This document shows positions 55,311 to 64,000 of a DNA stretch of 64,000 bases, in pieces. Numbering within the stretch: the stretch's first letter is position 1; the number at the start of each line of letters is the position of its first letter. Below the pieces are notes generated by a model. It was not told where the DNA came from and ran no database searches. It worked only from the letters and a program-made list of their open reading frames with translations. A program made the position numbers and the translations under genes. The stretch covers positions 6,169,001-6,233,000 of the forward strand of contig NZ_JAMZEC010000001.1 in the NCBI RefSeq assembly GCF_024172185.1. The letters run 5' to 3'. This stretch comes from Nonomuraea roseoviolacea subsp. carminata (GTDB lineage: Bacteria; Actinomycetota; Actinomycetes; Streptosporangiales; Streptosporangiaceae).

Positions 55311-56643
55311 CCAGCGTCGCGACGGCCGTGGCCGCCGTCAGCACGACGCATGCCGCCACCGCCACCGCCGCCCCCTGGTCCGCGCCGAGCTGCCCGACGA
55401 CCGCGGCCACGCCCGCCGCGCCGAGGGAGCTGCCCACGTAACGGGCCGTGTTGTTGGCTCCCGAGCCCATGCTCACCCGGTGCGCCGGCACGCTCTCCAC
55501 GGCGAGCTGCGTGATCGAGGAGTTGACCAGCCCCGACCCGGCCCCGCTGACCACCAGCCCGGCCACGATCGGGAGCATCGACCCGCCCGACCCCAGGCCG
55601 AGCAGACCGGTGAAGCCGGCCGCGCTGAGCGCCAGGCCGAGCGCGAAGCGCGCCGGGGTCGTCAGCCGTACGTGCCGGGACAGCAGGGCGACCACGAACG
55701 ACAGCGACGACCAGAGCCCGAACAGCAGCGCGGTCTCCAGCGGGGTGAGCCCGCGGCCCTGCTGGAGCACGCTCGGCAGGTAGCTCAGCAGCCCCACGAT
55801 CGCCGCCCCCACGACGAGCGCGCCCCCGGTCGCCACCAGGAACGCCGGCCGCCGGAACAGCTCCAGGTCGAGCAGCGGCTCCGGCCGCCGCCGCTCGGCC
55901 GCCACGAACGCGGCCCCGAGCACCACGGCCACCGCCAGGGCGCCCACGACGACCGGCCGCCCCCAGCCGAGCCTGCCCTCCGTCACCCCGGCCACCAGCG
56001 CGGCCACGGCCAGGCTGAGCAGGACCACCCCGGGCACGTCGAAACGCCGCGGCTCGGGGGAGCGTGACTCCTCCAGCACCCGGGCGGACACCGCCGCGAG
56101 CGCCGCCGCGCACCCCGCCACCAGCCAGTACGCCGCCCGCCAGCTCGCCACCGCGGCCAGCGCCCCCGACAGGAGCGGGCCCACGGCGGTGCCGAGCCCG
56201 ATCATCGCCCCGTACCGTCCGGTGGCCCGCAGCCGCTCGGGACCCGCCGGATAGGCGTGCCCGACCAGCCCGAGGCTGCCCGCGAGCATGGCGGCGCTCG
56301 CCGCGCCCTGCGCGAAGCGCGCCGCCACGAACACCGGCACGGCCGTGGCCAGCGCGGCCACCACGCTCGCGGCGGCGAGCACGCAGGTGCCGGCGACCAT
56401 CACCCGCTTGCGCCCGTAGTCGTCGGCCAGCCCTCCGGAGACCAGCAGCACGGAGGACAGCCCGAGGGCGATCGCGCCGAGGATCCACACCGGCCCGGTA
56501 GGTCCCGCGCCGAGCGCGCGGGCGGTGTCGGGGAGCGTGACCATCGGCACGGTGTAGTTCGTCAGCACCAGCAGCGGGGCCACGGACGCCACGGCGGGTG
56601 CCAGGGTGCGCCGCCCAGTTGGTTCAGTGATTGAACTCATCAT
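55297..56643 (-). CDS. MFS transporter (DHA-type exporter)
   Basis: This protein of about 448 residues has EmrB/QacA-like features such as GGLADDYGRKR and GAMIGLGTAVGPLLSGALA. The start is uncertain: ATG at 56643, ATG at 56640 or GTG at 56661. None has a Shine-Dalgarno sequence, so the message may be leaderless. It is divergent from an HxlR regulator, with two operator copies in the gap, one overlapping its first codons. It is the likely target of that regulator. Confidence 0.85.
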   Translation of the reverse strand: MMSSITEPTGRRTLAPAVASVAPLLVLTNYTVPMVTLPDTARALGAGPTGPVWILGAIALGLSSVLLVSGGLADDYGRKRVMVAGTCVLAAASVVAALATAVPVFVAARFAQGAASAAMLAGSLGLVGHAYPAGPERLRATGRYGAMIGLGTAVGPLLSGALAAVASWRAAYWLVAGCAAALAAVSARVLEESRSPEPRRFDVPGVVLLSLAVAALVAGVTEGRLGWGRPVVVGALAVAVVLGAAFVAAERRRPEPLLDLELFRRPAFLVATGGALVVGAAIVGLLSYLPSVLQQGRGLTPLETALLFGLWSSLSFVVALLSRHVRLTTPARFALGLALSAAGFTGLLGLGSGGSMLPIVAGLVVSGAGSGLVNSSITQLAVESVPAHRVSMGSGANNTARYVGSSLGAAGVAAVVGQLGADQGAAVAVAACVVLTAATAVATLVTRA

Positions 56644-56677
56644 GGCTGCGCACGTTACCACGGTTCAGTGAATGAAC
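56622..56677. promoter_or_regulatory. Paired HxlR operators
   Basis: GTTCA-GTGAT-TGAAC at 56622-56636 and GTTCA-GTGAA-TGAAC at 56663-56677 are inverted repeats 41 bp apart. The first overlaps the first codons of the exporter; the second ends 13 bp before the HxlR start. Confidence 0.8.
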
Positions 56678-56690
56678 TAAGGTGAGGTCC

Positions 56691-57212
56691 ATGGCGCTCG
56701 GCAAGAACTACGACGGCCAGGACTGCTCCCTGGCCAGGACCCTGGAACTGGTCGGCGAGCGGTGGACCATGCTCGTGATCCGCGACGCGCTCTACGGCGT
56801 GCGCCGCTACGGCGACTTCCTGGCCCACCTCGACATCCCGCGGGCGGTGCTGTCGCAGCGGCTCGCCACGCTGGTCGAGGCCGGCGTGCTCGAACGGCGG
56901 CGCTACCAGGACAACCCGCCCCGCGACGAGTACGTGCCGACCGCGATGGGCCGCGAGCTCTGGCTGCCCGTGCTGGCCCTGGGGCAGTGGGGTGAGCGTC
57001 ACCTGAGCCGCCGTGGCACCCGCCGGGTGTTCTCGCACGTGGAGTGCGGCGGCCGGATCGACGCCACCGCCTCCTGCGCCGCCTGTGGCGCCGCGCACCT
57101 CCCGCCCGAGCAGGTCGAGGTGCGCCCCGGCCCCGGCCTGGAGGACGACCGGAGCGACCCGGTCAGCGTGGCCCTGCGCGAACCCCACCGGCTGCTGGAC
57201 CCGCTTCCATGA
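56691..57212 (+). CDS. HxlR-family transcriptional regulator
   Basis: This 173-residue winged-helix protein shows DCSLARTLELVGERWTMLVIRDAL, then FLAHLDIPRAVLSQRLATLVEAGVL, the HxlR recognition region. It has an additional C-terminal part with a cysteine cluster (CGG, CAACG) that may bind metal or sense redox. Many HxlR regulators respond to oxidants or aldehydes. The ATG at 56691 follows AAGGTGAGGTCC. It is divergent from the exporter and probably represses it; an oxidoreductase-fold gene follows on the same strand. Confidence 0.88.
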   Translation: MALGKNYDGQDCSLARTLELVGERWTMLVIRDALYGVRRYGDFLAHLDIPRAVLSQRLATLVEAGVLERRRYQDNPPRDEYVPTAMGRELWLPVLALGQWGERHLSRRGTRRVFSHVECGGRIDATASCAACGAAHLPPEQVEVRPGPGLEDDRSDPVSVALREPHRLLDPLP

Positions 57213-57246
57213 CAGGATTCAGGCGGACCCCCGAAGGGAGATCGCA

Positions 57247-57867
57247 TTGAGCTGGGTCGAGATCGCCTCCGAGTCCGAGCTGCGCGAGGTGCTCGGTGAC
57301 GTGATGCCACGGGCCGCCACCAAGGAGCGGGTGCGCCTGCACGAGCGCGACCGGCAGTGGCTGGCCGCGTCGCCGTTCTGCCTGATCGCCACCTCGGCCG
57401 CCGACGGATCCTGTGACGTCTCGCCGAAGGGCGACCCGGCCGGGTTCGTCCACGTCATCAACGACACCACCATCGCCATCCCCGACCGGCCGGGCAACCG
57501 GCGGGCCGACGGATTCCGCAACATCCTGACCAACCCGCGGGTCGGCCTGATCTTCCTCGTCCCGGGCCGCAACGAGACCCTGCGGATCAACGGCCGCGCC
57601 CGCCTCGTCCGCGAGGCCCCGTTCTTCGACGAGATGATCGTCAAGGGCCACCGCCCGCACCTGGCCCTCGTGGTGGAGATCGAGCAGATCTTCTTCCACT
57701 GCGCCAAGGCGTTCCTGCGCTCGGCGCTGTGGAAGCCCGACTCGTGGCAGCCCGAGGCCCTGCCCTCGCACGCCCGCCTGATCAAGGACGTGCAGGTCGT
57801 CGAGGAGTCACTCGAACAGCTTGAGCAGTACTACGGCGAGTCGTACGCCAAGAGGCTCTACGGCTGA
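57247..57867 (+). CDS. PPOX-type flavoprotein of the MSMEG_1061 group
   Basis: This 206-residue split-barrel flavoprotein resembles the FMN-binding group named after MSMEG_1061. It shows FCLIATSAADGSCDVSPKGDP, DDTTIAIPDRPGNRRADGF in part, and NPRVGLIFLVPGRNETLRINGRA. TTG at 57247, after GGGAG, gives the most likely start; the frame continues upstream but overlaps the HxlR gene. It may be regulated with the exporter. Substrate unknown. Confidence 0.82.
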   Translation: MSWVEIASESELREVLGDVMPRAATKERVRLHERDRQWLAASPFCLIATSAADGSCDVSPKGDPAGFVHVINDTTIAIPDRPGNRRADGFRNILTNPRVGLIFLVPGRNETLRINGRARLVREAPFFDEMIVKGHRPHLALVVEIEQIFFHCAKAFLRSALWKPDSWQPEALPSHARLIKDVQVVEESLEQLEQYYGESYAKRLYG

Positions 57868-57877
57868 CCCCGCGCCG

Positions 57878-58045
57878 TCAGGCGGCCGGGGTCGGGCCGC
57901 CGGGGAAGCGGATCACGTTGCGGCCGGCGTAGGCGCGCAGGTCGACCACCTTCGGGTCGGGCGGCGACGGCCTGCGCCGGTCCGCCGTGCGGATGTCGCG
58001 CACCTTGTGCCGGACGATGTGCGGCGGCACCACCGCTAGCCTCTT
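57878..58045 (-). CDS. Small basic ORF of 55 residues with a strong ribosome-binding site
   Basis: The ORF starts at ATG 58045, after GGGGGGCTCGGC. It begins MKRLAVVPHIVRHKVRDI and ends VDLRAYAGRNVIRFPGG-PTPAA. It is rich in Arg, has no Cys and no signal peptide. An AT-rich stretch just upstream (TATCTAATTTAACTAC on the plus strand) is a probable promoter. It is not recognised. It shares its strand and an Arg-rich N-terminus with the 32-residue ORF upstream of it. Confidence 0.48.
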   Translation of the reverse strand, partial: KRLAVVPPHIVRHKVRDIRTADRRRPSPPDPKVVDLRAYAGRNVIRFPGGPTPAA

Positions 58046-58176
58046 CATGCCGAGCCCCCCGTGATGTTCCTGTTATCTAATTTAACTACAGAAACACCGG
58101 TAAGCGCGGTGTAAGAAACGGTTCGGCGGGGAAATCATTTTTCGGTCGCGCCGAAGAGACCAGGCCGGCCGTTCGG

Positions 58177-58275
58177 TCAGTAGGGGAGCCGGCGGCCCGA
58201 GGGTGAGCGCAGATCCAGGTCCGCGCCGGGGTCCGGCCGCCGCTTCGGCGGTCTGGTGATCCTGATGCGTCTCAT
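58177..58275 (-). CDS. Tiny Arg/Pro-rich ORF of 32 residues with a strong ribosome-binding site
   Basis: The ORF starts at ATG 58275, after GGGAGGCTCACC, and encodes MRRIRITRPPKRRPD followed by a short acidic and Ser-rich end. No homologue is recognised. Its good ribosome-binding site and its position 131 bp upstream of a second small basic ORF on the same strand suggest translation. A role as a peptide, antitoxin or leader cannot be chosen from the sequence. Confidence 0.42.
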   Translation of the reverse strand: MRRIRITRPPKRRPDPGADLDLRSPSGRRLPY

Positions 58276-58323
58276 GGTGAGCCTCCCGTCGCCCGGCCGT
58301 ACGGGCGCCGCGCCCGCGCGGCC

Positions 58324-58342
58324 GGCGGGCCCGGAGCCCGCC
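58324..58342 (-). terminator. Hairpin after the ricin-lectin gene
   Basis: GGCGGGC (58324-58330) and GCCCGCC (58336-58342) pair across CCGGA, 47 bp beyond the lectin stop on the minus strand. No T-run follows. Confidence 0.45.
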
Positions 58343-58388
58343 ATGCCGGACAACCTAACGCGGGGCCACCTGCGCGTTCAATGCATTT

Positions 58389-58877
58389 CTACCGGCGCAG
58401 CCACACCTGGTCGGTCTGGTCGCCGCACGGCCACTGGATGACGACCTTGCCCTTGCGCCGCTCGGCCTTGCCGACGGCCAGGCACATGCCGGTGGCCTGG
58501 TTGCGCATCCGCTGCATGCCGTCGTAGGTCCACTCCTGCTCCGAGCCGCCGTCGGTGCACGGCCACTGGATCACGCCCTCCGCCTTGCGGGCCGAGGCGC
58601 GCGGGACGGCCAGGCACATGCCGGTCTTCGCGTTCGTGAGCCGTCCGTGGTGGTAGATCCACTTCTGGTCCTTGTTGGTCGAGCACGGCCACTGGATGAC
58701 CTTCTTGCCGGCCCGTACCTCGCTGCGGCCGACCGCCAGGCACATGCCGGTGGCGGCGTTCGTCAGCCGGGACCCGGCGGACGCCGAGGCGGAGGCGGAG
58801 GCGGGCAGGGCCGTGAGGGACAGGACCGCGGCGGCCGCCGCGGTGAGGGCCAGGACGCGCTGAGGGGCGATGAGCAC
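58389..58877 (-). CDS. Secreted ricin-B-type lectin (beta-trefoil)
   Basis: This 162-residue protein has a signal peptide (about 1-32, ending SASASAS) and three tandem repeats, each with TNAxTGMCLAV, then VIQWPC and a QxW-type end (QKW, QEW, QVW). That is one complete ricin-B trefoil, which binds galactose-type or other sugars outside the cell. The GTG at 58877 follows AAGGCGCCCATC. It lies 127 bp from a divergent kinase gene. Confidence 0.92.
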   Translation of the reverse strand: MLIAPQRVLALTAAAAAVLSLTALPASASASASAGSRLTNAATGMCLAVGRSEVRAGKKVIQWPCSTNKDQKWIYHHGRLTNAKTGMCLAVPRASARKAEGVIQWPCTDGGSEQEWTYDGMQRMRNQATGMCLAVGKAERRKGKVVIQWPCGDQTDQVWLRR

Positions 58878-59003
58878 GATGGGCGCCTTCCGTGATGTTC
58901 ATGAAGAATCTGTCGATCGGGTGAGATGCACGCCCCGCCCCATTGGTTGGATCTTTTTTCGGGCGGCGGCAACCAGCCGCCGGGGCGCGGCATCTAACCC
59001 GCC

Positions 59004-62497
<3,494 letters not shown>

Positions 62498-62501
<4 letters not shown>

Positions 62502-62947
62502 CCCTGGCAGTTGCCCCAGGACTTGCGGCCGCCCCACGCCTCGACCCGGTTGTCCGGGGTGCGGGTCCAGCCCTCGAACTTCACGCACTTCCAGCTGCCG
62601 TCCACGTGCCCGGTCTCGGCGTAGTACTGGTACTTCTGCACGTCCTCGGACCGGCCGCCGCCGCGCACCTCCAGGCTGGCGCCGGTGAGCGTGCGCGTGC
62701 CGGTGAAGCGGGTCTTGATCGCGGCCACGCAGTTCTCGCCGCTGCTCTTGCTGTACATGAGGTAGACGTGCCCGAACACCGACCCGTCGCGCGTCGTCAT
62801 GGCCCGGTGGCCGTCCTTGACGCGGTGGAATCCGGCCCCGCACACGCGCTCCGGCGTGTAGGCCGCGGACGCGGCGTAGGCGGGGGCGGGGACGGCGGCG
62901 ATCCCGGCGGCGACGAGGCCGACCGCGACGATCGTACGCTTGAGCAC
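62498..62947 (-). CDS. Spore-associated protein A (SapA)-like secreted protein
   Basis: This 149-residue protein has a signal peptide (LKRTIVAVGLVAAGIAAVPA) and a mature part starting near AYTPERVCGAGFHRV. Conserved features of SapA-like proteins include YTPExVCGxG, NCVAAIKTRF and YYAETGHVD, then a pair of cysteines (KCVKFEGW). These are small extracellular proteins linked to Streptomyces spore coats; the role here is inferred. The GTG at 62947 follows AAGGGAACCTC; upstream in-frame codons add residues before the signal. Confidence 0.82.
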
Positions 62948-63198
62948 GAGGTTCCCTTCGTCGAACAACATCGTCGATCTTTACCATGGCTTGACAGCGG
63001 CGCGAGGGAGATTCGTGAAATATCGGGGGTTTCCGCTCATCGTGGTCTGCGGCGCGTGAGGCGTTGGCCCGCGCGGCCGTCGCCCGTTGAGCCGGCACCC
63101 GGGAGTACCGGGGGAATATGGCGGTCCGTTGGGGCAACAGTGGCGCGGGGCGGGGTATGTCCCTGCGGCGTACCGGTGACAGCGCGAGGGGGAACACC

Positions 63199-63450
63199 AT
63201 GGCCGTCTGCGAGACCTGCGGCAACGACTACGACATGGCCTTCGAGGTGCACGCCCAGGGAGCCGTGCACACCTTCGACTCCTTCCAGTGCGCGATCCAC
63301 GCGATGGCGCCCATCTGCGAGCACTGCGGCGCCCGCGTCATCGGGCACGGCGTCCAGTCGGGCGAGCACTGGTACTGCTGCGCCCACTGCGCCCGCCAGG
63401 AGGGCAGCCAGGGGATCGTGGACCGGGTGATGGCCGGCATGTCCGGCTGA
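63199..63450 (+). CDS. Metallothionein-like zinc-ribbon protein
   Basis: This 83-residue protein has three CxxC-type cysteine groups: CETCGNDYD near the start, CEHCGARV in the middle, CCAHCARQE near the end, plus histidines (HTFDSFQCAIHAM). This matches the prokaryotic metallothionein-type family found in actinobacteria, which probably binds zinc. The ATG at 63199 follows GAGGGGGAACACC. It lies 59 bp before sthA on the same strand; a link is not evident. Confidence 0.8.
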   Translation: MAVCETCGNDYDMAFEVHAQGAVHTFDSFQCAIHAMAPICEHCGARVIGHGVQSGEHWYCCAHCARQEGSQGIVDRVMAGMSG

Positions 63451-63509
63451 GCGCCGGCGCCGCCCGTCCCCCCATGGCGGGAACGGCCCGCGGGGGAGAC
63501 ACTGGAGGT

Positions 63510-64000
63510 GTGGCCGACTTCGACGTAGCCGTCATAGGCTCCGGACCCGGCGGGCAGAAAGCGGCCATCGCCGCCGCCAAGCTCGAGAAGCGGGTCGCCG
63601 TCATCGAGCGCCGCAACATGATCGGCGGCGTCTGTATCAACACGGGCACGATCCCGTCCAAGACCCTGCGCGAGGCCGTCCTCTATCTCACGGGTCTCAA
63701 CCAGCGCGAGATGTACGGCCAGAGCTACCGGGTCAAGGACGAGATCACGGTCGGCGACCTGGGCATCCGCACCCAGCACGTCATCGGCCGCGAGATCGAC
63801 GTGATCCGCAGCCAGCTCTCGCGCAACCACGTCGCCGTGCTGCCCGGCACGGCCCGCTTCGTCGACCCGCACACCCTCGACGTGCTCGACGAGCAGGGTC
63901 GCGACGTCAAGATCACGGCCGACAAGATCATCATCGCGACCGGCACCCGGCCGGCCCGCCCCGACTCCGTCGAGTTCGACGAGCAGACCATCATCGACTC
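63510..64000 (+). CDS. sthA: Soluble NAD(P) transhydrogenase, N-terminal part (runs off the right edge)
   Basis: The first 163 codons match SthA (UdhA): DFDVAVIGSGPGGQKAAIAA (FAD binding), then GGVCINTGTIPSKTLREAV, where only one cysteine remains of the CxxxxC redox pair of lipoamide dehydrogenases, then RVKDEITVGDL and IIIATGTRPARP. The enzyme exchanges hydride between NADPH and NAD. The start is unclear: GTG at 63510 is only 1 nt after GGAGG; an in-frame ATG at 63474 lacks a ribosome-binding site. I prefer 63510 from family length. Confidence 0.9.
   Translation, partial: MADFDVAVIGSGPGGQKAAIAAAKLEKRVAVIERRNMIGGVCINTGTIPSKTLREAVLYLTGLNQREMYGQSYRVKDEITVGDLGIRTQHVIGREIDVIRSQLSRNHVAVLPGTARFVDPHTLDVLDEQGRDVKITADKIIIATGTRPARPDSVEFDEQTIID

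Overview
The window is very GC-rich, uses G or C at almost every third codon position, has frequent GTG/TTG starts and several genes with no visible ribosome-binding site. The gene set (spore-associated-protein-like secreted protein, ATP-dependent DNA ligase LigB, CBS-containing GuaB1, F420-dependent LLM enzyme, TmsA/TmsB 10-methyl fatty-acid pair, lexA next to nrdR-nrdJ) points to a filamentous actinomycete, most likely of the Streptosporangiales (Nonomuraea/Actinomadura type). The taxon is inferred from gene content only. No tRNA, rRNA, CRISPR array, IS element or prophage was seen.

Layout. 1-14,715: end of a secreted or membrane-anchored protein, an EmrB/QacA-type exporter, an ECF sigma factor translationally coupled to a membrane partner, ligB, an FKBP isomerase, an SDR, guaB1, a TetR regulator divergent from a flavin monooxygenase with two matching operators, an alpha-methylacyl-CoA racemase, a Ser/Thr kinase and a 2-hydroxyacid dehydrogenase. 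14,852-27,740: a lipid-centred stretch with tmsA-tmsB, a truncated haemoglobin, an ACT protein, a Tat-exported propeller protein, an acyl-CoA ligase divergent from a GMC oxidoreductase, two CYP124-like P450s, an epoxide-hydrolase-like enzyme and a THUMP-type methyltransferase interrupted by an in-frame TGA. 27,773-41,600: a long Pro/Gly-rich membrane protein, leuS behind what looks like a leucine leader-peptide attenuator, an NmrA/MarR divergent pair around a perfect 12-bp-arm operator, an F420 enzyme, a DoxX protein, a tricorn protease, a PatB-type lyase and a tyrosine phosphatase. 41,569-49,623: repeat-rich DNA flanking lexA, a degenerate repeat-expanded membrane protein, and the nrdR-nrdJ operon. 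49,675-64,000: hydrolase/VOC pair, AraC regulator, two PPOX-type flavoproteins, PrsW protease, two convergent exporters with an HxlR regulator, two unrecognised tiny ORFs with strong Shine-Dalgarno sequences, a ricin-B lectin, a kinase/beta-propeller fusion, a SapA-like protein, a metallothionein-like protein and the start of sthA.

Two themes link the genes. First, methyl-branched lipid metabolism: tmsA/tmsB make 10-methyl fatty acids, the racemase handles 2-methylacyl-CoA, and the two CYP124-like P450s belong to a family that hydroxylates methyl-branched lipids. The two P450s share a near-identical 21-nt element 15-16 nt upstream of their start codons. Second, the gene 3' ends in this window are repeatedly drawn out into short tandem duplications that copy the last codons and stop (near 6,970, 33,110, 39,382, 41,569 and 55,253), and there are larger degenerate arrays at 41,785-42,180 and 45,541-45,830.

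The most informative single region is 30,220-30,325, upstream of leuS: a 14-codon leader with three consecutive Leu codons, a perfect 11-bp inverted repeat, and a hairpin followed by a T-run.
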